DNA of 64,000 nucleotides from Anaerosporobacter mobilis DSM 15930 (GCF_900142955.1 NZ_FRCP01000012.1:62001-126000), one strand, 5' to 3'. Positions 52,492 to 62,281 are shown, numbered from the stretch's first letter. Program-made: numbers and translations. The notes: generated from the letters alone by a model not told the origin.

Positions 52492-54612
52492 ATGAAAAGT
52501 GGAAAAAAGGAAACTAAAAAACAAAAGAGGGAAGTAAAACTACCAAAAGTGAAAGTTAAACAAACCAAAAAGAATGTAACGAAAGGCAAAATGTCTACCA
52601 AAAGATCTAAGAAAAAGAAGCTGCGTACGGCTTTAATAATGGGTTTTGTTGCGCCAGTAATATTGATATTTGCGTTAGGGATCATATCTTATGACTTAGC
52701 ATCGGATGCAATAGTTAAGAATTATGAGAGCTCTTTTAGTCAAGTCCTAGAGGCAAATTCTAGGTATATGGAGAGTAAGTTTACAGAGGTTGATACACAA
52801 GTAGTAAAGCTAATAACCAGTAAGAATTTCGAGTATTACTATAAAATGAAAAATAATGATATGTTCGAGGATTTACAGTACATGAGGAATCTGAAGAATG
52901 ATGTTATGACGAATAGTGTACTTATAGATGGAATAAGAAATATGTATATTATCAATGATACAAAAGCGCCAATCGTGACAGGGAATGATGGCATTCAAGA
53001 TTCGGCCTTCGAATTGTTTAGCTCTACAGATTTAATGGAGGGGAATTCTGAAAAAGATGGTTGGTATGGTCTACATAGTGCAATTGATGTGAGAGTAGAG
53101 AGAGGATATGCTTTAACATACATCAAAGAAGCAGTGAAGGGAAGTACATACATTATAACAGATCTTGATTATAAGTATGTACAGATGATGTTAGATAAGA
53201 TCTATCAAGACGGTTCTATTACTTCACTTGTAACAAAAGATGGTGTTGAGATATATTCCTCGCAATCAGAAGTTGGAGAAGAGAATATATTTATCGATCA
53301 AGATTATTACAATGAAGTATTAGAAGTAGATGATATGAACGGTTATAAGTATGCAACAATAAACGGTGTGAAATATCTATTTAACTATAGTAAAATTGGG
53401 AATACAGATTTAGTATTATGTAATTTGATTCCGGAGACCATTATTCTTAAGAATGCGACTTCAATTGGTAGAACAAGTATTGCATTTGCCATTGTGTCAG
53501 CAATTATCGCTATGTTCATTGGAACTGTTTTAGCTAGAGGGATTGGTAAAGCAATAGGAGATATGAAAGATACTATGGAAAGCGTAGCGCAAGGTGATTT
53601 AACAGTTCAATTCAAAACCAAGCGTAAAGATGAGTTTAAGATATTAGAAAACAGTCTGTCCAATATGATTGGAAACATGCAACAGCTAGTTAAAGAAGTT
53701 GCTGAGGTTAGTGACAGGGTAGAGGTTTCGGCAGAAGACTTATCGAATACCTCTTCAATTGTGTTAGAATCTTCAAAGAATATATCAATTGCAATAAATG
53801 AAGTTGCTATAGGTTCCTCAAAACAAGTAGTAGATACAGATGCTTGTCTGAAACAGATGTCAACATTATCAGATATGGTTAATAAAGTATATGATGAAAC
53901 CAATGAAATTGATGGATTGTTTGAGAATACAATGGAGACAGTTGCCAGTGGATTGACAATTGTGAATAATCTAAATGATAAAGCAAAGGCAACTTCACAA
54001 ATAACAAAAGAGATATCAACGGGTATGAAAAATCTCGAAGAGAATTCACGTTCCATTGAGAGTATTGTTAATGCAATTAATGAGATTTCAGAACAGACTA
54101 ACTTATTATCACTGAATGCTTCTATAGAAGCAGCTAGAGCTGGGGATTCAGGTAGAGGTTTTGCAGTAGTAGCAGGCGAAATTAGAAATCTAGCAACTAA
54201 GTCAATGGAGTCAGCGAATCAAATTCAAGAAATCATTAATACCATTCAATATCAAACAAATGAAACAGCCAAGACAACACAAAAGGCAGAACAAATCGTT
54301 CTTACACAAGAAAAAGCATTACAAGATACGATTAATGTGTTTGGAAACATTAATAATCTGGTAGAAAATTTGGTATTAGAACTTAATAACATCAAGCAGT
54401 ATGTAGCAGGTATGGAAAGTGCAAGGAATGATACTTTGGATTCTATACAGAATATCTCAGCAGTTTCTGAAGAATCAGCTGCAGCATCTGAGGAAGTTAC
54501 TGCTACGGCAATTAGTCAATCGGAAGAGATTGAACAATTAGCAGATGCAGCAGAGGGACTTACGAGTGATGCGAAAGTATTGCAACAAGCAATCGGTAAA
54601 TTTAAGATATAA
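52492..54612 (+). CDS. Methyl-accepting chemotaxis protein, copy 2
   Basis: A 706-residue receptor with the same layout as the one at 44079: Lys-rich N-terminus, TM1, Cache-type sensor, TM2, HAMP and signalling domain with EQTNLLSLNASIEAARAGDSGRG. The cytosolic half differs from copy 1 in only scattered residues, while the sensor half has diverged much more, as expected if the copies now read different ligands. Start at ATG 52492, since the longer frame includes the AAGGAG ribosome site itself. Confidence 0.93.
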   Translation: MKSGKKETKKQKREVKLPKVKVKQTKKNVTKGKMSTKRSKKKKLRTALIMGFVAPVILIFALGIISYDLASDAIVKNYESSFSQVLEANSRYMESKFTEVDTQVVKLITSKNFEYYYKMKNNDMFEDLQYMRNLKNDVMTNSVLIDGIRNMYIINDTKAPIVTGNDGIQDSAFELFSSTDLMEGNSEKDGWYGLHSAIDVRVERGYALTYIKEAVKGSTYIITDLDYKYVQMMLDKIYQDGSITSLVTKDGVEIYSSQSEVGEENIFIDQDYYNEVLEVDDMNGYKYATINGVKYLFNYSKIGNTDLVLCNLIPETIILKNATSIGRTSIAFAIVSAIIAMFIGTVLARGIGKAIGDMKDTMESVAQGDLTVQFKTKRKDEFKILENSLSNMIGNMQQLVKEVAEVSDRVEVSAEDLSNTSSIVLESSKNISIAINEVAIGSSKQVVDTDACLKQMSTLSDMVNKVYDETNEIDGLFENTMETVASGLTIVNNLNDKAKATSQITKEISTGMKNLEENSRSIESIVNAINEISEQTNLLSLNASIEAARAGDSGRGFAVVAGEIRNLATKSMESANQIQEIINTIQYQTNETAKTTQKAEQIVLTQEKALQDTINVFGNINNLVENLVLELNNIKQYVAGMESARNDTLDSIQNISAVSEESAAASEEVTATAISQSEEIEQLADAAEGLTSDAKVLQQAIGKFKI

Positions 54613-54627
54613 TTAGTATTATTAATG

Positions 54628-54674
54628 CAGATGATTGCGAGAGTCTGGATAGGCTTTCGTAATCATCTGTTATG
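54628..54674 (+). terminator. Stem-loop after chemoreceptor 2
   Basis: Sixteen pairs (54628-54643 with 54654-54669, including G-T pairs). The T-run is poor. Confidence 0.6.
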
Positions 54675-54703
54675 TTTAGGGAACAAGAGGGGAAAGTAAG
54701 CTA

Positions 54704-55171
54704 ATGTATACGATTAAGAAAATAGTTGATAAAGAAGAAAAAGCGAGAATAGCAGATGAGATCTTGCATATGCTACCGGATTGGTTTGGAATTGAAGAAT
54801 CTGCACAGGAATACATAAGAGAGAGTAAGTTAATGCCTTTTCTTGTGGCATACGAAGATGAAACTGCGGTAGGTTTTTTAGCAATTAAGGAGACATCTCC
54901 ATATGCGGCGGAGATTTATGTTATGGGAATACTACCACAATATCATAGAAGCGGAATAGGAAAACAGTTATTCGATGCTTGCTACCAGTGGTGTAGAGAA
55001 CATAACATGGAATATCTACAAGTGAAGACTCTGGATTATTCAAATGAGGATACTAACTATGCGAAAACAAGATGTTTTTATGAATCTATGGGATTTCGAC
55101 CAATGGAGTGCTTTAAAACCCTATGGGATGAATGGAATCCATGTCTTATAATGATACAAGCAATCAGATAG
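54704..55171 (+). CDS. GNAT-family N-acetyltransferase
   Basis: A 155-residue protein with motif A VMGILPQYHRSGIGKQLFDAC, containing the RxxGxG-type acetyl-CoA loop (RSGIGK), and the C-terminal YESMGF strand. Complete fold of the RimI-like type. Acceptor unknown. Confidence 0.85.
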   Translation: MYTIKKIVDKEEKARIADEILHMLPDWFGIEESAQEYIRESKLMPFLVAYEDETAVGFLAIKETSPYAAEIYVMGILPQYHRSGIGKQLFDACYQWCREHNMEYLQVKTLDYSNEDTNYAKTRCFYESMGFRPMECFKTLWDEWNPCLIMIQAIR

Positions 55172-55253
55172 TTTTTCTTATAAGGATAGTCTGGTATTTT
55201 TTTGATATCCAAATCCTAAATACACGGTTTATGGGAAGGAGCGTGTTCGTAAA

Positions 55254-56087
55254 TTGCTAAAGATTGGTGAATTTTCTAAGATTACAGGTATTAGCATATA
55301 CATGCTAAGAAATTATGATAAGATCGGATTACTGATACCCAAATATATTGCTGGAGATAGTGGATATCGGTATTATGGAGAAGAACAAATCCCTGTTGCT
55401 AATCATATAAAGGTCCTGAAGGAGTTAGGATTTTCATTGCGGGAAATTGGTGAAATACAAATTGATGATTCTAATAAAAAAGAAAATCCTACTGCAGAAA
55501 CAGTAAAATTCCTGTCTAATAAGATTTACGAAAAGGAAGAAGAGATTAAACGTATCCAGGTTCAGATTAGACAGATGAAAGATGCATTAGAAGAAGTAAG
55601 TAAGCAAGAACAATGTGCGTTATCTGTAACAATTAAGAAGATTCCTGCTCGGAATGTGATTTATCTAAGGGATTATATTCACACATTTGAAGAAGAAGGA
55701 AGACTTTGGGCAGAGATTGAGAAAATAATACAGGAAAAGAATTTTCGTTTAACGGATAGTACATATTCGTTTGCTATTACTCATAAGGCCGATTTCATGT
55801 CAAGTTGTTTTGATGTAGAAGTACAATTAGAAGTTGAAAAGTTATACCGAGATGAAGAACGAGTTCATTTCAAAAAGATTATGGAATGTGAGGCAGCCAC
55901 GTTAGCCTTCCAAGGTGTTTATAGTAAAATAGGTGAGATTAACTCCTATATGTATCAATGGGTTAAGAAGAATGGATATCAGATTAGTGGTAAGGCGTTT
56001 ACAAGATACTATTTATCTCCAGGGAACGAACCGAATCCAGAAAACTATGTAACAGAAGTTTGTTTTCCAATTAAAAAAATAAGTTGA
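55254..56087 (+). CDS. MerR-family regulator with GyrI-like effector domain
   Basis: A 277-residue protein: MerR HTH at 1-70 (LKIGEFSKITGISIYMLRNYDKIGLL), a coiled coil (about 78-115) and a C-terminal GyrI/BmrR-type ligand-binding domain (about 120-277). TTG start, preceded at 12 bases by GGGAAGGAG. Such regulators sense amphipathic or cationic compounds. The next genes include a separate GyrI-like protein, which may bind related ligands. Confidence 0.87.
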   Translation: MLKIGEFSKITGISIYMLRNYDKIGLLIPKYIAGDSGYRYYGEEQIPVANHIKVLKELGFSLREIGEIQIDDSNKKENPTAETVKFLSNKIYEKEEEIKRIQVQIRQMKDALEEVSKQEQCALSVTIKKIPARNVIYLRDYIHTFEEEGRLWAEIEKIIQEKNFRLTDSTYSFAITHKADFMSSCFDVEVQLEVEKLYRDEERVHFKKIMECEAATLAFQGVYSKIGEINSYMYQWVKKNGYQISGKAFTRYYLSPGNEPNPENYVTEVCFPIKKIS

Positions 56088-56145
56088 CTCTAGCATTGTA
56101 CTAGGGTTTATCCTCTTTCTATACAAAACAGAAGGAGGATTTTTT

Positions 56146-57231
56146 ATGTGTAAGAAGATGATTACGTTACCGCATCATGTAAGTGATTATGAATGCATGT
56201 GGAATGGGATAGAGGATATCTATCAATTGAAGAGTGGAGAGAAGCTTCCAGACTATTTCTTTTTCGCTTTAGCGGGATATGGTGATTTTGCGTATATAAA
56301 GCAAAAGATTCAACAAGGAGATACGTATGAGAGAACAGTTCATGCAGCTTGGAATGATGGTAGAACCAAGAAGATGTATGAGAGACTAGCTAGTATCGTC
56401 GGCTTTCAGTACAAACATATTGAAGGTAGAACATTCCATTATACAATGAAGAAAGCAAAAGAACAGATCAATCAGGGGATGCCAGTTGTGTTAGGGGCGC
56501 TAGATATGTATTACCTTCCATATTATCCAAAGTTCTATGAGAAGATACATATTCCCATTCATTATGTGTTAATGGTGGGGTATGATGAAGAAGCAAATTG
56601 TGTATATGTACAAGACTGTGGATTAGAAGGAGAACAAGTTCTATCAATGGATATTCTTGAGAAAGCACTTGCAATTGAGAAGACAGGTTTAAGTGATAAG
56701 AATGCAATTTGCCTACTTACGTTTGATGAACAACTAAAAAGTGTAGGCGAAATAGCAACGAAGGCATTAACTCAGAAAGCAAAATCACAGCTATATCCGC
56801 CAGTTAAGTTTCTTGGGATACCAGGAATGAGAAAACTTGCCAAGGAGTTTCAACAATTACAGAATGAACTAACTGAGGAACAATATAATCAGATGATTAC
56901 CAATATACTTATGTTCACAGGTACGGTACCTTGTTTACCTAATGCGGTGTTAGGAAGTAAGGAAAAAGATTTTGTAAAGCATATGGCTGCCAGGGAAGAA
57001 TTAGCAGGCGTGTTAAGAGTAATTGGAAAAGAGTATGAAATTAAAGAGTATGAAAAAGCAGCAGATTACTTTATAGAGAGTGGATTATATATACAAGAGA
57101 TGTCTGATTGGTTTACGGCATATCTGTTGCAAGAAAAAGCGGCTTGTGATAGTCTAGGAGAAAGGGTTAGTGAGTTGATTTATAAAATCGCAAGTATAGA
57201 AGAAAAGGCTTATATATCCATTTTGAAGTAG
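56146..57231 (+). CDS. BtrH-like protein, papain-like fold
   Basis: A 361-residue protein resembling BtrH N-terminal domain proteins (butirosin-type acyltransferase/peptidase-C39-like fold). A Cys (SDYECMWNG, residue 17), a His (HYVLMVGYD) and QDCG follow in the order of a papain-like catalytic site, with a helical C-terminal domain after about 210. AAGGAGG precedes the ATG. In butirosin synthesis BtrH moves an acyl group from a carrier protein. No carrier gene lies here, so the reaction is open. Confidence 0.65.
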   Translation: MCKKMITLPHHVSDYECMWNGIEDIYQLKSGEKLPDYFFFALAGYGDFAYIKQKIQQGDTYERTVHAAWNDGRTKKMYERLASIVGFQYKHIEGRTFHYTMKKAKEQINQGMPVVLGALDMYYLPYYPKFYEKIHIPIHYVLMVGYDEEANCVYVQDCGLEGEQVLSMDILEKALAIEKTGLSDKNAICLLTFDEQLKSVGEIATKALTQKAKSQLYPPVKFLGIPGMRKLAKEFQQLQNELTEEQYNQMITNILMFTGTVPCLPNAVLGSKEKDFVKHMAAREELAGVLRVIGKEYEIKEYEKAADYFIESGLYIQEMSDWFTAYLLQEKAACDSLGERVSELIYKIASIEEKAYISILK

Positions 57232-57351
57232 ATAATTGAGTAATTTTTGTAGTAGGTAAAGAGATAGCAATGAACTATATGTGCAAAAAAAGTGTGGAAC
57301 CTTATAACATAAGGAAAGGAGGAGTTGACGGAGTAGTCGACTAGGTAAAAG

Positions 57352-58026
57352 ATGAAGATAGAGATGAATAAGAAAGAAATGTTACAAAAAAAGGTAGACT
57401 ATAAGAGAATATACAAGGAACTATATGTTCCTAAAACAATGCCTATGATTATTGAAGTACCACCCATTTCTTACCTCATGATTGATGGGAATGGGAATCC
57501 AAATACTAGTGAAGAATACAAGCATGCGATGGAAGTACTATATGGAATATCATTTACCATAAAGATGAGTAAGATGAATGGAACACAACCAGAGGGATAT
57601 TTTGAATATGTAGTTCCACCGTTAGAGGGACTTTGGAGTGTAGCAGATGACAAATTCGTTGGAACAACACCAATTGAGAACAAAGATTTATTCTTGTGGA
57701 CTTCTATGATTCGCCAACCAGAGTTTGTTACACAAGAAGTTTTTGAATGGGCAAAAAAGGTATTGCATAAGAAGAAACCAGAACTTAATCTGTCCGATGT
57801 AAGACTAGAAACCTTTGAAGAAGGCTTATGTGCGCAGGTTATGCACATCGGTCCATTTGATAATGAGCTTACTACGATACAGAGATTAGAAGAATATATT
57901 ATAGAACAAGGATATCAAAGCGATATTAATACGTATCGAAGGCATCATGAAATATACCTTTCTGATCCAAGAAAATGTAGTACTGATACTTTAAAGACCG
58001 TAATTAGACATCCAATCAGAAAGTAG
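57352..58026 (+). CDS. GyrI-like small-molecule-binding protein
   Basis: A 224-residue protein that matches stand-alone GyrI-like domain proteins (PPISYLMIDGNGNPNTSEEYKHAME, then YFEYVVPPLEGLW and HHEIYLSDPRKC). No DNA-binding domain. The strongest ribosome site (AAAGGAGGAG, 57315-57324) is too far away, so the start at 57352 is somewhat uncertain. Members may hydrolyse or sequester small toxic compounds. Confidence 0.78.
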   Translation: MKIEMNKKEMLQKKVDYKRIYKELYVPKTMPMIIEVPPISYLMIDGNGNPNTSEEYKHAMEVLYGISFTIKMSKMNGTQPEGYFEYVVPPLEGLWSVADDKFVGTTPIENKDLFLWTSMIRQPEFVTQEVFEWAKKVLHKKKPELNLSDVRLETFEEGLCAQVMHIGPFDNELTTIQRLEEYIIEQGYQSDINTYRRHHEIYLSDPRKCSTDTLKTVIRHPIRK

Positions 58027-58041
58027 GATATAAGAAAAATT

Positions 58042-58090
58042 AGAGGGCATGTTGGAAGATTCATTTATCAAACACGCCCTCTGTTTTTAC
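58042..58090. terminator. Terminator between convergent genes
   Basis: AGAGGGCATGTT (58042-58053) pairs with AACACGCCCTCT (58071-58082, one mismatch), followed by GTTTTTA. Confidence 0.78.
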
Positions 58091-58129
58091 TTATATTCTT
58101 CTTGATACACTGATCTATGCATCTGATAG

Positions 58130-58828
58130 CTAATTTCGTATCTTGTGATAGTAGGATTTAGAACAATCCATAGATTTAAGTTTTGAAATGACAGAAAAAT
58201 CATCCCAACAGTGCATGGCGTAAGCAGATGAAACATCGACCTGATTCATAAAATAATCAAAACCGAGATGAAAGTGATTTTCTTGTCTTGGATCAAGTGG
58301 AAGGAAAGCGAGGTCTATATGCATACCTTCTAGTTTCGCTATTTCCGTTTGATAGGCAATGGTAATTTCTTCGTTTTCTTGTTCTGTATTGCCATCCCAT
58401 GTCCAACAGTTAAGGTCACCAGCATGATAGATTGTTTCTTCGTTGGTTTCTATAATGAAGGCTACACCACAATCAGTGGAATCAAGAGTTCGAATATGGA
58501 AGTCATCAATAGTAATATCCATATCTGGCGCTATGAAGTTAATAGAGTCATATAGTACTTCTGTAACGCCTTGTTTTAAGAAATAATTCTTGCTATATTT
58601 CTTTTTGATATCATTAGATAGAATATATTGAACATTCGAAACATCAGCAAGTTTAGAAAACAAGGAAAAAGAAAAATGGTCTTCATGAAAATGGCTTGCA
58701 AAAGCATATACTGGTTTGCTAGATGATAGCTTAGGAATTTCACCAGTATAGTAATCGAATAATAAATATGCGTTAGCAAGCTCTACAAGGTAACAACTGT
58801 GCTTAATATATTGAACACTAATAATCAT
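58130..58828 (-). CDS. MBL-fold metallo-hydrolase
   Basis: A 232-residue protein with the metallo-beta-lactamase motif HFHEDH (ASHFHEDHFS), a further His in YHAGDLN and the UlaG/YtnP-like overall pattern. AAGGGGG precedes the ATG on the minus strand. Substrate cannot be predicted. The gene faces the GyrI-like gene across a terminator. Confidence 0.85.
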   Translation of the reverse strand: MIISVQYIKHSCYLVELANAYLLFDYYTGEIPKLSSSKPVYAFASHFHEDHFSFSLFSKLADVSNVQYILSNDIKKKYSKNYFLKQGVTEVLYDSINFIAPDMDITIDDFHIRTLDSTDCGVAFIIETNEETIYHAGDLNCWTWDGNTEQENEEITIAYQTEIAKLEGMHIDLAFLPLDPRQENHFHLGFDYFMNQVDVSSAYAMHCWDDFSVISKLKSMDCSKSYYHKIRN

Positions 58829-59036
58829 ATAATACCCCCTTAATAGTAAAAAATGTAAACTGTAATGAATATATCACATTATTAAAATTATTACAAATAG
58901 TTCTTTTTAAATTGTAAATAACGAAACAAATTGGTATAATACGTCTTATGTAGTAAGAGTAGAATTGATAAATAGATTGGTAGCTTCAAACTAGTATACA
59001 AATCGGGATTGTCATTCTACATAGGAGGACTAGAAT

Positions 59037-59570
59037 ATGAATACAATTGAATGTATAACAAGTAGAAGAAGCATTAGAAGTTTCAAGAAACAAACAATAG
59101 AGAAAGAGGTTATGGATCAAGTAGTGGCAGCAGCTGCATATGCTCCATCTTGGAAAAATACACAGATAACAAGATATATCTTTGTTGAAAGTGAAGAAGG
59201 AAAAAGAAAACTATTAGAAACTGTACCAAGTTATAATAAGAAAGCAATTGAAGAAGCTGCAGTAGTTGTAATAGTGACAATAATTGCAAAACGGAGTGGT
59301 TTTGAAAGAGATGGAAGTTATTCTACGGTAAAGGGAGATTCTTGGCAAATGTTTGATGCTGGTGTAGCAAGTCAGACACTGTGCTTAGCCGCTCATGAAT
59401 ATGGACTTGGGACTGTCATACAAGGAATCTTTGATTATGATAAGGTTAGAGAAGACTTCCAAATCCCAGAAGAAAAAGAAGTGGTTGCATTGATTCCTAT
59501 GGGCTATCCATCTGAGAATCCAGATGCACCAAAGAGAAAGATGATTGGAGAGTTGTATACCATCTGTTAG
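59037..59570 (+). CDS. Nitroreductase-family FMN oxidoreductase
   Basis: A 177-residue protein with the family N-terminus (TIECITSRRSIRSFKKQTIE) and the FMN-contacting AAYAPSWKNTQ segment, near the usual length of small nitroreductases. AGGAGG precedes the ATG. It reduces nitro compounds or quinones with NAD(P)H. Confidence 0.92.
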   Translation: MNTIECITSRRSIRSFKKQTIEKEVMDQVVAAAAYAPSWKNTQITRYIFVESEEGKRKLLETVPSYNKKAIEEAAVVVIVTIIAKRSGFERDGSYSTVKGDSWQMFDAGVASQTLCLAAHEYGLGTVIQGIFDYDKVREDFQIPEEKEVVALIPMGYPSENPDAPKRKMIGELYTIC

Positions 59571-59611
59571 TGTGACGATACGTCGAATTATCTTTGTTAA
59601 TATTGATACAA

Positions 59612-59662
59612 AAATGCACCGCCACTTGGATTCGATCCATCAAGTGGCGGTGTTATAATTTG
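59612..59662. terminator. Bidirectional terminator after the nitroreductase gene
   Basis: CACCGCCACTTG (59617-59628) pairs with CAAGTGGCGGTG (59641-59652), with further inner pairing GGAT/ATCC. T-rich on both exits. Confidence 0.85.
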
Positions 59663-59715
59663 TTTACTCAAACTTCGCACATAGAAATCTCATTAGATAA
59701 TTGCTAGATTCATAA

Positions 59716-59803
59716 GAAAAACTACTTAACACGTCAGTACTGGATTGAGCAACGCGAAATCTTAGTACTGCTACGTGTGAAGCTAAGCGAGAGCAGGTTT
59801 TTC
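59716..59803 (-). terminator. Nested inverted repeat at the 3' end of the CorC-like gene
   Basis: ACACGT plus CAGTACT (59729-59741) pairs with AGTACTG, a CT bulge and ACGTGT (59764-59778). Outer arms GAAAAAC/GTTTTTC (59716-59722, 59797-59803) also pair. On the minus strand it ends in GTTTTTC, so it may be the terminator of the gene at 59883, but it is larger than needed. The rest of 59571-59882 shows no gene. Confidence 0.45.
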
Positions 59804-59882
59804 GTTGAATATAGCAGTTAACTACTCATCGAATTCTTCAAGTGCGGAATATGAGTTTCTTATATTAAATAAAGTCTGTATT

Positions 59883-61214
59883 TTATTCTTCTTTATCCGT
59901 AGGTGCTGGCTCCATGCATACGATTGTTTTTTCAATCTTATGGTCAGCAATAGATAGGACTTGTATGTGTAAGGTATGAGAGTCTAGTTCAAAGGTTGTA
60001 CCGTCTTCGGGTATAGAGCCATAAGAACCAAAGATAAAGCCGCTGAATGTGTCATAATCTTCAACAGGTAGAGAAATAGAAAGTTCCTTAGCAACTTTAT
60101 CTAAGGTAGCGCTACCACGAATTTTCCAAGTTGAAGAATCGATTCGCTCAATATCTTGTTCTTGATTGAGTTCAATATCTTCCGTTTCTAAATCACCCAC
60201 TAATTGTTCTAGTAAGTCGCTCATTGTAACGATACCTACCATACCACCATATTCATCTAAGACTACGGCAAAGTGGTTGCGTGTCTTTTTCATTTGGCGG
60301 AAAAGCACATCGGCACAAACCGTCTCTGGAACAAAATAAGCAGGTTTTACTGCATTTTCTAATATATTCTCTTTTGTTTTTGGTTCTAGGCGGAAGTAGT
60401 CTTTGGCATTCAGAATACCAATTACGTGGTCAACGGTTTCATCGCAAATCGGGTATAAGGAATGTCTAGTTTCGTGAATGGTTTTGGCCCATTCTTCAAC
60501 AGATTCTTCAAGCCATAATAAAGATATGTCAGTACGATGCGTGGCGAATTCATCTACCGTTAAATCATCAAATTCAAACACATTCTGAATCATTTCCTTC
60601 TCTTCTGGATCAATAACACCTTTTTCACTACCGACATCAACCATCATACGAATCTCTTCTTCACTAACGTTATTCTCTTCCGTATTCGGATCAATACCAA
60701 ATAAACGTAAGATACCATTGGTAGATACGGTTAAAAACCATACAATTGGAGCAAATAAGTGTGATATGAAAGTAATAAGAGCTGACATAGCAAGTGCTAG
60801 GCTCTCGGCCCTCTTCATAGCAATTCGCTTTGGTACTAATTCACCAAACACGAGTGTGAAGTAGGATAGTAATAAGGTAATTAGGATTACAGAGATGGTA
60901 TCAAGTGTTTTGGCAGGTAAAGAAACTCCAATGTTCACTAGCCAATCAACAAGGGTGTCGGAGAAATTATCTGCTGCGAATGCACTACCTAGGAAACCAG
61001 ATAAGGTAATTGCAACTTGTATCGTTGCTAGGAAACGTGCGGGTTGACTAGTAAGTCTTGCTAGACGGATAGCACGCTTATCTCCATTAGCGGCCATACT
61101 AGCTAATTTATTGTCATTCATAGAAATTATAGCAATTTCAGCGCAGGCGAAGACTGCGTTTAATAAGATCAAGATAATTTGTAAAAGTATTTGCATAATC
61201 ATTGTATTATTCAT
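59883..61214 (-). CDS. HlyC/CorC-family transporter (CNNM, CBS pair, CorC domains)
   Basis: A 443-residue protein: an N-terminal CNNM membrane domain with four segments (about 1-190, start LLNAVFACAEIAIISMN), two CBS domains (about 215-335, with IPICDETVDHVIGILNAKDY-like and FAVVLDEYGGMVGIVTMSDL regions), and a C-terminal CorC_HlyC domain. Members export magnesium or cobalt. The hemolysin name is historic. AAAGTGAG precedes the ATG. Confidence 0.94.
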   Translation of the reverse strand: MNNTMIMQILLQIILILLNAVFACAEIAIISMNDNKLASMAANGDKRAIRLARLTSQPARFLATIQVAITLSGFLGSAFAADNFSDTLVDWLVNIGVSLPAKTLDTISVILITLLLSYFTLVFGELVPKRIAMKRAESLALAMSALITFISHLFAPIVWFLTVSTNGILRLFGIDPNTEENNVSEEEIRMMVDVGSEKGVIDPEEKEMIQNVFEFDDLTVDEFATHRTDISLLWLEESVEEWAKTIHETRHSLYPICDETVDHVIGILNAKDYFRLEPKTKENILENAVKPAYFVPETVCADVLFRQMKKTRNHFAVVLDEYGGMVGIVTMSDLLEQLVGDLETEDIELNQEQDIERIDSSTWKIRGSATLDKVAKELSISLPVEDYDTFSGFIFGSYGSIPEDGTTFELDSHTLHIQVLSIADHKIEKTIVCMEPAPTDKEE

Positions 61215-61585
61215 TTAACTCACTTTCTTTAGATTCATTTTAGTTTTGTTGCTACGACGTTAGTTATGGGTCAGCATAAGAAAATCACCCTAGGCAAACA
61301 AAGAAAAATCGTATTAAAAGAAATTGGTTGTAGTATATCATATGATAATTTGCGTAGAAAAGCACACAAAAAAGCATGCCTACAGTTGCTTATAAAAAAA
61401 GTAGGTATGCTACCGTCTATGCATATGTTTTGATGATCCGCGTCACTATCATCACTATCTGATTCGTCCATAGTAATAAAAAGCCTCCTTAATATAGTTA
61501 TATGTAAATAAATACACATAATTCATTATATCAAAGAAAAATTCATTTATGATAGAATTTATAGAATTTTAACAAAATCTTAACA
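61215..61585. other. Intergenic region with a small unannotated transcription unit
   Basis: 371 bases without a recognisable gene. On the minus strand it has TATAAT (61530-61525), then AAGGAGG (61490-61484), an ATG at 61471 and a U-tailed hairpin at 61374-61410. Confidence 0.5.
61368..61520 (-). ncRNA. Candidate small RNA or small-peptide transcript
   Basis: The unit has a -10 TATAAT (weak -35), a perfect AAGGAGG and, about 100 bases on, a terminator hairpin (GCATACCTAC/GTAGGCATGC, one mismatch, then TTTTTT). An ATG 12 bases after the ribosome site opens an acidic frame (MDESDSDDSDADH), but that frame runs through the terminator, so the product may be RNA or a truncated peptide. Neither is proven. 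Confidence 0.35.
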
Positions 61586-62281
61586 TTAATCTAATTCTGT
61601 CATCGATAATTGAGAAAGCGTGAATGAATTTTTTTGGAATGTTAGTAATCCTTGGTCTCGTAATTTACACAATTCGTTTGACATGGCACTTCGGTCAACA
61701 GAAAGATAATCTGCTAACTGTTGTCTATTAAATGGAATAGTGAATGTGTTCGAGTGCTGTTTTGTTGCTTGTGCGGATAGGTAGGAGAGCAATTTATCTC
61801 TTGTGGAACGTTTACTAATATGGTCGAGTTTTTGTGTGAGTAGGACATTCTTCTGTGCTATAACCATCATTAGATTCTGAATTAATCTAGTATGAAAGCT
61901 ACAAGCAGAGGTACAAATCGTTATAATCTTCTGAATATCTAGGAATAAGATTGTAGTTGGTTCAGTTGCAACGCAACTAATTGTTAACGATTCTGTTTTC
62001 AGGCAAGCATATGCCTCACCAAAGAATTCGCCAGGCATTACTTCTGATAATATGGTATGGTTCCCCCAGTAATCCTCTTTCACAAGATGCACACAACCGG
62101 ATATTACCAAACCAATCTTGGTAGTGGTGTCACCCATCTGATAGATGTAGCTATCCTTCTTATAGTTTTGCTCTGTAGCAGATAAACATGGTAACAACCC
62201 TTCGATTTCATCTGCTCTGATCCCCTCAAATAGTTTAGAAGATGCAATTGTATTAATATATTCTGGTTTTATTGTATTCAT
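61586..62281 (-). CDS. Crp/Fnr-family transcriptional regulator
   Basis: A 231-residue protein with an N-terminal cyclic-nucleotide-type sensor fold (about 20-140, with MPGEFFGEAYACLKTESLTISCVA) and a C-terminal winged helix (FNRQQLADYLSVDRSAMSNELCKLRDQG). Several Cys are scattered in the sensor domain without an obvious Fnr iron-sulfur spacing. Adjacent to hcp, so it resembles HcpR-like regulators of nitrosative stress, which is inference from position. AAGGAGA precedes the ATG. Likely target sites are the palindromes at 62455 and 63184. Confidence 0.87.
   Translation of the reverse strand: MNTIKPEYINTIASSKLFEGIRADEIEGLLPCLSATEQNYKKDSYIYQMGDTTTKIGLVISGCVHLVKEDYWGNHTILSEVMPGEFFGEAYACLKTESLTISCVATEPTTILFLDIQKIITICTSACSFHTRLIQNLMMVIAQKNVLLTQKLDHISKRSTRDKLLSYLSAQATKQHSNTFTIPFNRQQLADYLSVDRSAMSNELCKLRDQGLLTFQKNSFTLSQLSMTELD

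Noticed and set aside
61271..61471. A minus-strand frame starting with an acidic peptide as a complete protein.
   Set aside because: It reads through the terminator hairpin and its T-run, so a full-length product is unlikely. The transcript itself is kept as a low-confidence feature.
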